NCBI GenBank assembly: GCA_905221615.1
Contig: CAJNDT010002890.1
Span: forward strand, 1,386,001 to 1,450,000
Length of the DNA stretch: 64,000 bases
Direction of reading: 5' to 3'
Source of the DNA: Symbiodinium sp. CCMP2592
Taxonomy: Eukaryota > Sar > Dinophyceae > Suessiales > Symbiodiniaceae
The translations under genes were made by a program, and so were the position numbers. A model generated the notes under the pieces. That model saw only the letters and a list, made by a program, of their open reading frames with translations. It was not told where the DNA came from and did no database searches. Positions 30,170 through 39,848 of the stretch are shown in pieces; position 1 is the stretch's first letter, and each line of letters opens with the position of its first letter.

Positions 30170-30495
30170 TGTTTAGGGATTGTGGTGTTTAGGGATTTAG
30201 GTGTTGGGTGTTTAGGGATCTCTAGAGTAGGGGTTTAGGGGCTTAGAGTTTAGGGTGTGAGGGTTTAGGGGTTTAGAGTTTAGAGGTTCAGGGATTTAGG
30301 GATTCAGGGGTTTAGGGCTTCGAGTTTAGGGGCTTGGGGTTTAGAGGTTTAGGGGTTTAGGGTTTAGAGTTTAGAGTTCAGGGGCTTAGGGGTTTAGGGT
30401 TTAGGAGCTTAGGGGTTCGGGGATTTAGGGCTTAGGGGTTTAGGGTCCCGGGGTTTAAGGGTATAGGGTCTAAGGCTTAGGGTGTTTGGTGTTTT
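30170..30495 (+). repeat. Longest degenerate TTTAGGG field
   Basis: About 325 bp of GGGTTTAGGG, TTTAGAG, TTCAGGG and CTTAGGG variants, all in one orientation. Eight-base TTTAGGGG units are as common as heptamers. Confidence 0.9.
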
Positions 30496-30752
30496 AGCCC
30501 AAAGGGCCCAAAGTACTTACACCGTAAGATATCTATATTAGGAGTTGTGACTTGGGGCAGTATCCCATAACTATCAGCATCTAGGACCCATTGAATAGGT
30601 TTACGATCTGTTGGGTCTTGGGTTCAGGGGTTCAGGGTTTAAGGTCTAAGGGTTTGGCGGTTTAAATTAGGGCTGGACGACGCAGACTGCGGGGGAGCTG
30701 AATCTGCCAATGGTGTAAGGTTTAGGGGTCCAGTTTTGAGGTTTGCGGGTTT

Positions 30753-30855
30753 AATAGCGGGGCCTTAATTGATTACCAATACTATTTTGGTGGTTCCTTA
30801 TTATAGTATAATGTGCCCCAAAACCCTATTCCAATCATCAAGGCCCCTATATTAG
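30753..30855. mobile_element. fam-E hairpin element
   Basis: TAGCGGGGCCTTAATTG and ATCATCAAGGCCCCTATATTA are the arms. AATACTATTTTGGTGGTTCC and GTGCCCCAAAACCC lie between. Confidence 0.92.
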
Positions 30856-30867
30856 GGTTAGTTTAAA

Positions 30868-30968
30868 GTAAAAGCCAGAAAGTTGGAATATGATTATCCT
30901 AAGCCCATTATGGTAAATTATGAGGTATCCTATCATTAATCCATATTCCAACTTTCTGGAGTTCCCTT
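30868..30968. mobile_element. fam-J hairpin element, copy 1
   Basis: GCCAGAAAGTTGGAATATG mirrors CATATTCCAACTTTCTGG. Inside, CCTAAGCCCATTATGG faces ATTATGAGGTATCCTA. The outermost bases differ (AAAAGCC against GGAGTTCCC), so the two tips are of different sub-types. Confidence 0.93.
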
Positions 30969-31811
30969 TGGTGGAGGGCTGGAGGAAGAGGGTTTAGGGA
31001 CTAAGAAGGATGTTCAGGGTCTGCCAGAACCCTACGAAATTGATGGCACTTGAAGGGTTTTGGGGTTCCTTAGCTCTCTGAGCGGTTCCCAAAAGGGTTG
31101 TATAAGGTTTCTATCCCTACGAAGTCCCAGCTCAAAATCCTGCAGGGTTTAGCCTTAGATGTTTTCAGCCCTTGTCAGGTGATTTTCGTGTGTATGTGCA
31201 GGGATTACTGCTTAAACTCGCATTTATCTCACTGACGGTGTCAAGAGAAACACCTGCGGGTTTTTGCAGACCAACTTGCAGAATGAGGCCTTCAGTTTAG
31301 GTGAGTTCCGGGTGTTGGGGGATTTACGGTTCAGGGTTTGGGATCTAGAGTTTAAGTTCAGGGTTGAGGTTTTGTGGGCTTCGGTTTAGTAGAGTTTGGG
31401 GATGGGATGTGGAGGCTGCCTTCGCTCAGGCTTTACTTTGTACATACCTTGGCTTTAAAGTGGTCCCTGTATCAGTAGTAGTTGAGTTTAGGGCCAGGGT
31501 ATATGCGATTCGGGCGCATGGACCTAGTGTTGCTTTGTTTTTGTGCGGCACACAGATCTGCGGTTTGGGGTCTGGCAGCTTCGTCATTTGCTGTTTATGT
31601 AGGATTTCGGGTTAGGGGTTTGGGATTTTAGGATTATTGAAACATGCGTTCTGAGATGATTTAGTCTCCGTGGATGTTTGTTCCCTGAGCTTTCGAACCT
31701 AATGCTTCCTTGCGCTTGAGCCACTGCCCTGCCTGTCAACGGCAAGTATAGTTGTTCTTGGACCGCGAAACGTGTCCCTGACCCCGATTCGTTTCAGTGC
31801 AGAAGGTGTGT
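30969..31811. other. Unassigned, no gene supported
   Basis: A plus frame of 83 codons at 31364-31615 runs into a fam-G-like fragment (CAGGGTATATGCGATTCGGG, GCGCATGGACC) and is not credible. Confidence 0.45.
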
Positions 31812-31909
31812 CCCAAAGCGTCCAAGTATCATTATCGTAGGTACTTAGTAGACTTAGTAGGTATTTGGGCCCTGAAGTATGTACTATACTATTACTTGGA
31901 CCCCTTGGG
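31812..31909. mobile_element. fam-G2 hairpin element, copy 2
   Basis: CCCAAAGCGTCCAAGTATC and TATTACTTGGACCCCTTGGG are the ends. The core is duplicated (TACTTAGTAGACTTAGTAGG). Confidence 0.92.
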
Positions 31910-32119
31910 TGTGGCTAGGGACTAGGTTTGCTTGTGCAAGATAAACACGAAACCTTCCCGGAGCACAACCCCCAAGCCCCAAGCCCCATCAACCCTAAAC
32001 CCTAAACCGTTACAGATTCACTCGGAACCCCTAAATTCTCCTTCCGTAGACCCACGAAACTCGTCCAAACCAGTTTCAATCGCGCTCACGCCCCATAAAT
32101 CCGTGTTAGCCCTTCGGAC

Positions 32120-32287
32120 ACCCTAATATGGAACGTGCCTGCGACTTTCTGGAGTTCGAGACTCGAGTCGGCAAAGGTGTCGTCATGGAGGTTCAACTTC
32201 CATTTGGACCTCCACAAGCATTTCTGGCACGAGGAGAGCCCCGGCCAGTTGAGGTGGAAGATAGTCAGAGTTAGTAGAAACACATAC
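32120..32287 (+). other. Coding-like segment, frame undecided
   Basis: Three frames are open in parts. The most protein-like on plus reads ACDFLEFETRVGKGVVMEV and ends in two stops at 32274-32279. A 102-codon minus frame also covers it. Composition suggests an exonic island, but the strand is not settled. Confidence 0.25.
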
Positions 32288-32415
32288 CTGAAAGCCTTCG
32301 AAGTCGCACGATGTAGTTTTCTACAAAATTGCTCCCAAAGCCCGACTCTGCCAGCGCAGGGTTCAGGGGCTTTATATCCGAGACGACGCACCAAGGCTCA
32401 AGATAGTTGAAAGTC
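32288..32415 (-). CDS. Candidate internal exon with both splice sites
   Basis: On the minus strand an acceptor (TATATCAG|G) is followed by 128 nt holding 42 complete codons without a stop, then a near-consensus donor (TTTCAG|GTATGTG). A TACTAAC stands 13 nt inside the following intron. The peptide reads TFNYLEPWCVVSDIK, then ALAESGFGSNFVENYIVRL. No family is recognised. The plus strand has its own open frame through the same bases, so the strand remains open. Confidence 0.38.
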
Positions 32416-32640
32416 CTGATATAGTACGGTGGTTGGGCACCAAAGCCCGAACAAATCTGGGCTCTCAGAGTCTGCGGAAGATAAACCCGCTAATTAAAGA
32501 CCAAAAAAGCTCCAGAGTCCGAACGTGTTGCAGGACTTCTTGGAGACGGCTTTCACGAAAGCGCAGCTGGAGCAGCACCGTGCGCAGGCCTGCCCTACCC
32601 CTTTGCGTTTCAGAGTTGGGTTAGGAGCCTCTGCCCACAG
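32416..32640 (+). other. Coding-like segment on plus
   Basis: One plus frame is open from about 32290 to 32626. A second reads KLQSPNVLQDFLETAF and AQLEQHRAQACPTPL from about 32505 to 32620, with good codon choice. They cannot both be real, and no family is recognised. Confidence 0.25.
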
Positions 32641-32659
32641 CTTCCGATGTGTATGTTGT

Positions 32660-32684
32660 ATGCTCGTACCTTAGAGCATAAGGA

Positions 32685-32724
<40 letters not shown>

Positions 32725-32737
32725 GCTCGTACCTTAA
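32660..32737. repeat. (TA)n array between 14-bp direct repeats
   Basis: ATGCTCGTACCTTA occurs at 32660 and again at 32723. Between them lies (TA)n with one TG interruption. Confidence 0.93.
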
Positions 32738-33011
32738 ATCATATATTAGAGGTCCTACTTCGAGCTTTCTGGCGTAGAGTCCTCTTCCAAACCGACTTGC
32801 ACCTGCGTCAGAAGGAGAAGCGCTTAGGGTTTAGGAAGCAAGACCCTACCCAACCCCCACGACAATTGTGGTATGTGTGGGCTATGACCCCGTACTTCGA
32901 GGGTATAGCCATACGACGCAGTAAGGTGGAGCCACAAGCCCACCCTGAACCCCAGTATTCCAGTGTATACGCAATCAAGGAAGAAGAAGTTGGAGCCGCA
33001 AGCAAACCCTA

Positions 33012-33046
33012 CACCCTAAACCCTACGGTTTAGGGTTTAGGTTTTA
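33012..33046. repeat. Head-to-head CCCTAAA / TTTAGGG
   Basis: CACCCTAAACCCTA is directly followed by GGTTTAGGGTTTAGG, an inverted telomere-type junction with a short spacer. Confidence 0.85.
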
Positions 33047-33071
33047 GGGCACCTTTAAAACAAACCCTACC

Positions 33072-33188
33072 TCATGCACTGCTGCTCGAAGCCAGGGGAT
33101 TCGCGGCGAAGAGTTCGCTGAGCAGCTGCTGGCAACCTGCCTGGCAAGGGCCTTTGCTGGGCATTGTTGGAAACAAACCTGGGTCTAG
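33072..33188 (+). CDS. Candidate exon, unknown protein
   Basis: The frame is open and GC-rich, reading GIRGEEFAEQLLATCLAR then AFAGHCWKQTWV before a TAG. It lies after a short inverted TTTAGGG / CCCTAAA junction at 33012-33046. It may belong with the plus-strand segments at 32.4-32.6 kb. No domain is recognised. Confidence 0.3.
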   Translation, partial: SCTAARSQGIRGEEFAEQLLATCLARAFAGHCWKQTWV

Positions 33189-33311
33189 AGTTTAGGACGT
33201 GCCGGGGATGTTGGCTGTTGACCGAATAAGGACCTGCTAATGACTCGCTGAGCTTCGTGCGATGTCGGGTCAGTGCACACGCGGGTCGAGCCTTGGGGGG
33301 AGGGGGCCATT

Positions 33312-33433
33312 ACTTGGAGGATCCTGGGACTTAGTAAGTAGGGTTATAAGTACTCTAATTGGGGTTATAAGTAGTTATAAGTACAGTTACCCTAATTATA
33401 ACCCTAGTTACTAAGTCCCATGATCCTTTAAGT
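33312..33433. mobile_element. fam-A hairpin element, copy 6 (opposite orientation)
   Basis: Full length. TA on both sides. Confidence 0.95.
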
Positions 33434-33559
33434 AGGGCTTGAGGGCTTCACCGAGGCAAAGGGGCTCAGGGACGTAAATGTGGGGTGCACCCTTCTTCCC
33501 AGACCATGGGCTCGCAACCAAACTTCTTATAGAAACTCGTCGGCCTCAAAACCCGTATA

Positions 33560-33706
33560 TAATGTAGGGGCCTTCATAAGCAGAATAGGTTTGTTTCTGT
33601 TTTTGAGCGGGGGCGGGGGGTGGTCATTCTTATAGCTATAGTACAACATACATACCCCCAAACCCTACTACTACTATTATTCTAATTATGAAGGCACCTA
33701 CATTAC
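33560..33706. mobile_element. fam-E hairpin element, enlarged
   Basis: TAATGTAGGGGCCTTCATAA and TTATGAAGGCACCTACATTA are the ends. The middle has a G-rich expansion (GGGGGCGGGGGGTGG) and a CTACTACTATTATT run. Confidence 0.9.
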
Positions 33707-34436
33707 CCAAAAGCCCGAACCTTCTTGTTCGCCCCCACGAAGCTGAAATGCCTTGCATTGATCCCAGTCATGGCATCCTTGGTTTTGGCTTGGGTTCCCT
33801 TACTTCCAAGCGTGAAAAACAAAAAAGACACCTAACGGCCCTAGAATCCCCAAAATCGTTAGCCCTAAAGTTCACAAATGCTGGAGTGCCAAATCCCACA
33901 GCCCTAAGCCCTGTGATTTTAAATGCTGCAAGCCTAAACCCAAAACCCAATCCCTCTTTTCTCCCAAGGTGCTCACCGAAGATACCCAGTATGTCCTTTT
34001 CAGCTCTGAGAACCAGATCGACCAATCGCCCGGGTCCTGGGCAGTGGCCGAGAGTCAGAGACACAAACATCTAGGAGCACTAACACATTAGGCTAAGCTG
34101 TAAAGACATGAATAATAAACCAAAGACCTAAACCCAAAAGAGATTCAAAAAGCCCTGACCCTGAACCCTAAGCAGATTCAACACTAGGCCCTTGGATTCT
34201 TGGGAGTTTCAGACATTCGGCGGCCTGAACGTCGATTTCTGGGGGGTAGGAGCCTTCATGATGCCCCCCCTTTACCACCTAACAAAGGTACCCATCTTTT
34301 TTCAGAAATCCCTTCTTGAGTATCGGACCCCGGACACAGAATTCCTGAAGCCATAGAATACTATCCCGCCTAGCCCAGGAAGCTATGACGTACTGCGATC
34401 CCGAGGACTCTAAGTTGGAGAAGGTCGCTGTAGCAT
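33707..34436. other. Unassigned; 128- and 100-codon frames on opposite strands
   Basis: Frames at 33688-34074 (plus) and 33768-34070 (minus) overlap completely. Neither is recognisable, and the plus one starts in the fam-E element. Confidence 0.35.
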
Positions 34437-34545
34437 AATGCAGGGACCTGATCAAGAAACTTTGGCCCTAGAACCCAAAAATAGTACGAGTCATGTAAGG
34501 AACCCTAGTCAAGGCCCAAGGTTTCTTAATCAGGTTCCTACATTA
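34437..34545. mobile_element. fam-F hairpin element, copy 2
   Basis: AATGCAGGGACCTGATCAAG and TTAATCAGGTTCCTACATTA are the arms, with CTTTGGCCCTAG / CAAGGCCCAAGG inside. Confidence 0.93.
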
Positions 34546-34651
34546 GGGTGCGTAAACCGCACGCCATATGGTAAGATGTTTTCGATAGACTACCCTATGC
34601 TTCCTTGGAACTTATTATTGGGTCCTTAAGGAGTGTAGGTACCTCACTATA

Positions 34652-34760
34652 ACCCAAAGGGTCCATGTACCAAATAGTATATGCTTTGGCCTTAACGTAC
34701 TCCCTATGTAGGTACTTTGGGGCCAATGTATATACCATTTGGGCACATGGACCCTTAGGG
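34652..34760. mobile_element. fam-G hairpin element, copy 6
   Basis: CCCAAAGGGTCCATGTACC and GGGCACATGGACCCTTAGGG are the ends. Confidence 0.93.
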
Positions 34761-35053
34761 TAAGGTCCTTGGAAGCAACGGGTAAGTCCACAATCTCAAC
34801 CTCTACATGCTGCCTTCGGCACACAAGGCGTAAATTTGGGTCATGCGAGCCTTCGGCTAGGGTTTAGGGCTTTAGGGCTTTGGGTTTAATTAGGGTTTAG
34901 GGATTTTGGGTTTAGGTTTCAGGGTATAGCTACGGTATGTTAACCAAACGAATGAAGGTGAAATTCATTACAACTGAGAGAGATCGCTTCGTCTCTTTAT
35001 TCACAAGGCCCAGACTTGCCAGGATCATCCTCATAGGTGTGAACAAAGGTTCC

Positions 35054-35153
35054 GAAACCCTAAACCCCTAAACCCCTAAACCCCTAAACCCTAAACCCCT
35101 AACCTCTAAGCCCCTAAACCCATCCTAAACCCTAAACCCCTAAAGCCTAAACC
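35054..35153 (-). repeat. CCCTAAAC octamer tract
   Basis: About 12 units, mostly CCCCTAAA. Confidence 0.88.
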
Positions 35154-35221
35154 GAGCACATCTGCGATTTCTTCGGCCCAGGATTTCAGTCTCTAGCTCG
35201 CTGAATCAGCATCTTATGCAA

Positions 35222-35442
35222 TATGGGAGTTTCGGAAAATGAGAGGTACCTTAGAAGCTGCCCCCACCCTGTAATGGTGACTATAAGGATTATATTAGGG
35301 CCCTATTATATTCCTATTGTACTACTATTACAGGGTGGGGGCCCCTTGTAAGAGGTACCTGTATTCGGGGCGACCTTAAAAATAAGGATCCGACTATATA
35401 GGGTACTATATTAGGATCCCCTACTTTCGGAAACTCCCATAT
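35222..35442. mobile_element. fam-D hairpin element interrupted by fam-X
   Basis: ATATGGGAGTTTCGGAAAAT mirrors TTTCGGAAACTCCCATAT. The core pieces GTATTCGGGGCGACC and AATAAGGATCCGAC follow the insertion. The element is split at AGAGGTACCT by the fam-X copy at 35252-35350. Confidence 0.94.
35252..35350. mobile_element. fam-X hairpin element, nested, 10-bp duplication
   Basis: TAGAAGCTGCCCCCACCCTG mirrors CAGGGTGGGGGCCCCTTGTA. AGAGGTACCT occurs exactly at 35242-35251 and 35351-35360. A 9-11 bp duplication is typical of Mutator-type (MULE) elements, while 8 bp is typical of hAT, so this one was probably moved by a different transposase type from the TA families. Confidence 0.94.
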
Positions 35443-35717
35443 GTTTAATTTGTTCCGGGACCCTATACCTTCCTCTTGCAGGCTTTCTACTGTGATTTCC
35501 TGTTTCAAGTCCTCAAAAAGGAAGGTTATTTGGGGTCCAGGGAAGCCCTTAATCGCTAACCCCTGAACTCCTAAACCCCAAAGCCTACATTGCTTCAGAA
35601 AGAGCCTTACTTCCGAGGTGTCGCATGTGGCGTGCGTCCGGGAGCCACGGCCTCAAGAGCTCGGATGAGCGAAGGTTAGGGGTTTTGCTGTTCTGCTTGG
35701 GAACTTATCTACGTATA

Positions 35718-35815
35718 GTCTCCATTGTAGTTCCTTTTTTGGTTAACCAAAATCTCTATTATAGGATCCTAACCTTAAAACTGTTAACCAAAAAAAGGAA
35801 CTACAATGAAGACTC
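35718..35815. mobile_element. fam-L hairpin element, copy 5 (GTCTCC sub-type)
   Basis: GTCTCCATTGTAGTTCC mirrors GGAACTACAATGAAGAC. GGTTAACCAAAATC faces CTGTTAACCAAAA. The core is TATAGGATCCTAACC. TA on both sides. Confidence 0.95.
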
Positions 35816-35935
35816 TAGGTAGGGTTCTCCGCACCTAGCTAAAAAGCCCGTCGGCCTTCGATTGTTCCTTAAAGCCTTCGATCTTACTTGGTTTAAACAC
35901 ACACACACACACAAATCCGACACCCAACACCCTAG

Positions 35936-36053
35936 TATAGGGGGCCTAAATATTTACCAATGCCCTTGTGAGGGGTTCCTTATTATAAGCATAGTATAAT
36001 GGGCCCCAAAACCCTATTCTAATTATTAAGGCCCCTACATTAAATACTACACC
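35936..36053. mobile_element. fam-E hairpin element
   Basis: AGTATAGGGGGCCTAAATAT and TTATTAAGGCCCCTACATTA are the arms. A (CA)8 run precedes it at 35896-35913. Confidence 0.93.
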
Positions 36054-36091
36054 CTTATAAGATTTGTAAGCCCGAAAACTACCCTAAGGGT

Positions 36092-36190
36092 CCATGTACC
36101 CAAATAGTATATACTTAAGCCCCAAAGTACCTAAATAGAGACTACTTTGAGTCCGAAGTATATACTATTTGGGTACATGGACCCTTAGGG
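36092..36190. mobile_element. fam-G hairpin element, copy 7
   Basis: CCCTAAGGGTCCATGTACCC mirrors GGGTACATGGACCCTTAGGG exactly. It is the most perfect fam-G copy. Confidence 0.96.
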
Positions 36191-36257
36191 CTATGCAAGG
36201 ATCCCTGTCTCATTCCGTCGATCTGCTTTGCATGCGGGAGACCCCAGGCCCCTTAAA

Positions 36258-36360
36258 GGGAACTCCAGAAAGTTGGAATATGGTTTCAGGGTAGGACCCC
36301 CTATAATTTACCATAATGGGCTTAGGACAATGATATTCCAACTTTCTGGCTTCTACTGTA
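36258..36360. mobile_element. fam-J hairpin element, copy 2
   Basis: CCAGAAAGTTGGAATATGG mirrors TGATATTCCAACTTTCTGG. The tips are GGGAACT at one side and CTTCTACTGTA at the other. Confidence 0.94.
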
Positions 36361-36699
36361 ACTCTTTCGGCTCCATATGGTCCAAGGTTTGATGGTTCAG
36401 GGTTTGAGGTTTAGGGTTTGGTGCTGTTTGGTTTGGGTTTCTTGGGTTTTTGCTTTAGTTTTCGCTGAGTTGCATTAGGGTTTTACGGGGTTGGTTTAAG
36501 TTTGAGGCTAGTTTAAGGTATATGAGTCAGGATTGACTGTCCAGGGTTAAGAGCTTAAGGTTTTATTTTTAGGCATATACGGCCTAAACCCTAAAAGCCC
36601 GAAAGCCTGAACCCGAAGCCCTAAACCCTCAACCCTGTATGAGATGACGCTGGCAGGATCTCGAAAAAGTGGTGGCGGGGAGATCCAGTGGGCTCTACC

Positions 36700-36911
36700 C
36701 GTAGTCTCTGTTGTAAGTTCCTAAAGTCTCCATTGTAGTTTCTGTTTTTTGGTTTAACCAAATATTTAGTGAGCATCCTATAGCTATATGGTAAGCCACA
36801 CAGGAATTACAATGGAGACTATAGGGTTGTTTGGTTAACCTAAGCCTATGTAAAATCGTCCATAGAAACATAGGGCATAGGGTAATACAAGGAACTACAA
36901 TGGAAACTGTA
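36700..36911. mobile_element. fam-L element inside a fam-L element
   Basis: The inner copy at about 36722-36823 has AAAGTCTCCATTGTAG / TTACAATGGAGACTATA. Outside it, AGTCTCTGTTGTAAGTTCC and AAGGAACTACAATGGAAACT form a second pair of arms with GGTTAACC near 36833-36840. Confidence 0.85.
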
Positions 36912-37693
36912 ACCACAGGCAGGCTTCGATCTGTATGGTTTCTACAGTACGAATTAGGTTTGGGTAAGTACCCCCCATAGACGTACGTAGGGTTTTTGAG
37001 TAGCATGCAAGCATTCTGAGGCGTAGCCTGAACCATGAACTCCAAAAATCTCCAAAATATAAACTGTGTTCCCTCGACGACGAAAACTCTGTATCCTTCA
37101 ATGCTACCCTGTCACTCTGTGGAACGTATTATTGGGTCCATAGTGGGTCCTAGGCCCTAACTATAAGGTCCTTGGAAGCATAGGTCTATCAGTCTTCATT
37201 CTGTAACCCTGAACCCCGTGACCTATAGCCCTAAACTCTAGAGTTCTAGATCCTGTCACCCTCGACCGTTTACCACGTTAGCCCCAAATCCTATATCTTG
37301 ATCTGAGCTGCAAGTTGCAAGTATTTAGAGCCTGAGAGCTTGGGAATCAGCTGCCTGCCACCAGGTCCCATGGTCGACTGTCGTGAGCGACGGTGCGCCG
37401 GCTTGCAGTAGTTAATTCTGTCTAAAGCTTTCAGGGCATGAAAACCCTAAACCCCCTAAGCCCTAAACCCTAAAAACCTATACCCTGAAGCCTAAACCCT
37501 AAATCCAATGGGTTAAAGGGCTGCAGCTGACAGGTCCTATCGGCCGGTTGGGTTCAGGGGCTCTAAAAGTAGGTCTCGGTTTTCTAGGGCGTGGGGCTAT
37601 TTTAGAGGTTTCGGGTTTAGGGTTTCGGGTTTAGGGTTTAGGGCTACAGGCAAGGCGGTTCCTGAACGTGAATGCTTCATATTGCAGACATTA
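36912..37693. other. Unassigned; CCCTAAA-like units
   Basis: Telomere-type units lie at 37438-37505 (minus sense) and 37595-37645 (plus sense). No gene is supported. Confidence 0.5.
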
Positions 37694-37798
37694 TGGGTCG
37701 TTCTGAGGAACCAGGGCCCCTTTTTGAGGTCCCAAGTGTAGTACGGCACCCTTATGAAAGGCACCCCCAAAGGGATCCTAATCAGGACAACTACCCAT
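37694..37798. mobile_element. fam-P hairpin element, copy 3 (diverged)
   Basis: TGGGTCGTTCTGAGGAACCAG and TAATCAGGACAACTACCCA are the arms. GTAGTACGGCACC matches the family middle. Confidence 0.85.
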
Positions 37799-37821
37799 GT
37801 AAGGTTTATACTGTGACATAT

Positions 37822-37898
37822 ATACATATATATATATGTATATAATGTAGTATAACATAATGTAATCTAATCTAATAAATAAATAAATAAATAAATAA

Positions 37899-37938
<40 letters not shown>
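37822..37938. repeat. (TA)n, TAA and (AAAT)n-(AT)n compound microsatellite
   Basis: Seven or more AAAT units (37876-37905) pass into about 17 AT units. Confidence 0.97.
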
Positions 37939-37940
<2 letters not shown>

Positions 37941-38175
37941 AGCCCCGCCCTTTTGGAGGCTGCGAGGTTTAGAAGTCAAGTTGTTGCAGTTCACGGAATG
38001 CGGGCTTCGGACGTGATTGTGCGGCAAACGAGTATAGAGTTTGTCTGTCAGGGCTTTGGATTGTGGGCTCCGGTTTACAGGTCTCCAGTGCCTAGTTCTC
38101 GTGAGAGTCCGGGTGTTGCATTGTGAGGCGGCCATCACTGCAGGTCGACAGCCAACCTGAATCCAGGGCTCGTCG

Positions 38176-38433
38176 ATGGGGCCACGTCTCTTTCAAGAGC
38201 AGCAGAACGTGTTTTCGTCAAGTACGGCCGACGGCATTTGGGAATGCAGGAAGTGCGGGTACAGATGCTACGTGGGCAGACAATCCCCGTTGAGGAGTCA
38301 TGGAATCGACGGTTGTCAGAGAGCAGCTTGTGGAGCCTTTCGTGAAAAAACAGCACGAAAGACTGTCTTCGTGCCCTTACTCAGTTTCCTGGAAGGGCAC
38401 CGCATACGATACTGTGGGGATAGCCATGGGTAG
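38176..38433 (+). CDS. Candidate exon with zinc-knuckle-like Cys/His pattern
   Basis: The frame reads DGIWECRKCGYRCYV then LRSHGIDGCQRA. The cysteines at 38245 and 38254, the histidine at 38299 and the cysteine at 38314 give C-x2-C-x14-H-x4-C, close to but longer than a classical C2HC finger. Codon choice favours G/C at third positions. A minus frame of 73 codons overlaps. Fingers of this kind occur in retrotransposon-derived and regulatory proteins, but nothing nearby supports either. Confidence 0.33.
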   Translation: MGPRLFQEQQNVFSSSTADGIWECRKCGYRCYVGRQSPLRSHGIDGCQRAACGAFREKTARKTVFVPLLSFLEGHRIRYCGDSHG

Positions 38434-38655
38434 CTCTCGCATCTGAGCGGCCCAGAATGATTGGCCATGGTGCCTGAGTTGGCAAAGGAGCCTTAACAAG
38501 GTTTTGCTGCCTTCGTTTTGAACCTGGGATGCGATCATGAACATGTGGAACAACCCGTGCGGCGCACCTCCGGCTGTGTCAGGGGAGCAAATGTGATGAA
38601 AATTCCCAAGTAGCCCCAATCGAGTGTGCTTCTGCCATGGCAAGCTGTTTGCCAA
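38377..38655 (-). other. 92-codon minus frame, possibly exonic
   Basis: Reads GGAPHGLFHMFMIASQVQ and LLRLLCQLRHHGQSFW with reasonable codon choice, ending at TAA. It overlaps the end of the plus zinc-finger-like frame, so only one of the two is likely to be real. Confidence 0.25.
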
Positions 38656-38813
38656 TATACAGCACAGGTCACATGTCTCTGTGGGAAGTCTGAACTCTTC
38701 TAGTGTTGCACCCGCACTTCACATGTGCCTCTTCCGGTCTTACCCGACACCCTAAATTTTTAAATGCGAAGCCCTAAACCCCCAAACCCCTAACCCCGAA
38801 AGCCTAAACACCT

Positions 38814-38907
38814 ACTGTTGATGATATAAATCCTGCATTACCTTAAGGACCGGAGTAATGGTATATTCCTTATAATGGGTCATGCAGGATTTATATCATC
38901 CACCGTA
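38814..38907. mobile_element. fam-C hairpin element, copy 3
   Basis: CTGTTGATGATATAAATCC and GGATTTATATCATCCACCG. TA on both sides. Confidence 0.95.
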
Positions 38908-39221
38908 CCACAACTTCAAAACACCGGCCCACCAATGCTCAAGGTTTGCCGGGCTCTACTGCCTCGGCTACCTGCTGCGAATGGTAACGTCGACAACTCA
39001 GCTGATTCGGCGTTTAGGGTGTAGGGTTTTACGTTCCCGGGTTTAGGGTTAAGGGTTATCGATTTGGTGTTTAGGTTTCGGGGTTTGGGGTGGTTAAATT
39101 ACGTTTGTTGGTTCTGGGGTTTGCGGCGGGGGGGTTTCGGGGTTCAGTGTTGATTTCTAGGTTGCCTGGCTATTGGTCAGCCATGCCATGGTGTAGTCCC
39201 CTGCCTGGCTTGCCTGGAATT

Positions 39222-39325
39222 TGGCAACCTGCTTAAGAAACCCTGGCCCTTTAACCCCCAATATATTAGGATTCAGATAAAGAACCCTCAGAAAGGCCCA
39301 AGGTTTCTTAATCAGGTTCCTACAT
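39222..39325. mobile_element. fam-F hairpin element, copy 3
   Basis: GGCAACCTGCTTAAGAAACC and CTTAATCAGGTTCCTACAT are the arms. CCCTGGCCC faces AAAGGCCCAAGG. Confidence 0.9.
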
Positions 39326-39639
39326 CACTCGAAAACGCAACACGCACCTAATTACCTAATTACTTACAATTCCTCCCGAACAGCCGAACCTAAAATATCT
39401 TGGACTAACTCCTGTGGGCCTGCATCTGCATCTGCTTAGGACCACTTGTGGAACTTTACCATGCGCAGTGGTTCCACAAGAATACGAACTTGCAAAAATC
39501 CGTCGCCACCCTAACAATGCCCACTAAGTCACCAAGCCCGATTTTTTCAAGTTCCTCTGTAAACATGCCATATGACCCCTAAGCCCTAAGCCCATAAACC
39601 CTAAACCTATAATTAGAAAAGTACTATCCTAAACCCGAG

Positions 39640-39805
39640 TACCCCCAGGCCCCATGTTTGGTGCTATTAAGGGGTTTATACACAATCATAACTATTGGTA
39701 GCTATATAATCAGTCATAATTAATATCAACCAGTAATAACTGTGCTAAGAAGTAGCAATAATCGCTAGCAGTTGACAAAAAATGACAGTTAGCAATAGTC
39801 AGTAA
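39640..39805. other. AT-rich stretch with iterated CAGTAAT / TAGCAAT words
   Basis: About 150 bp is A/T-rich and contains several related words (CAGTAATAAC, AGTAGCAATAATC, CAGTTAGCAATAG). It has no hairpin arms or TTTAGGG units. Confidence 0.45.
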
Positions 39806-39848
39806 TTCAAAAGGGATCAGGTTTGGAGTCTTCGGGGCTACTAGGAAG

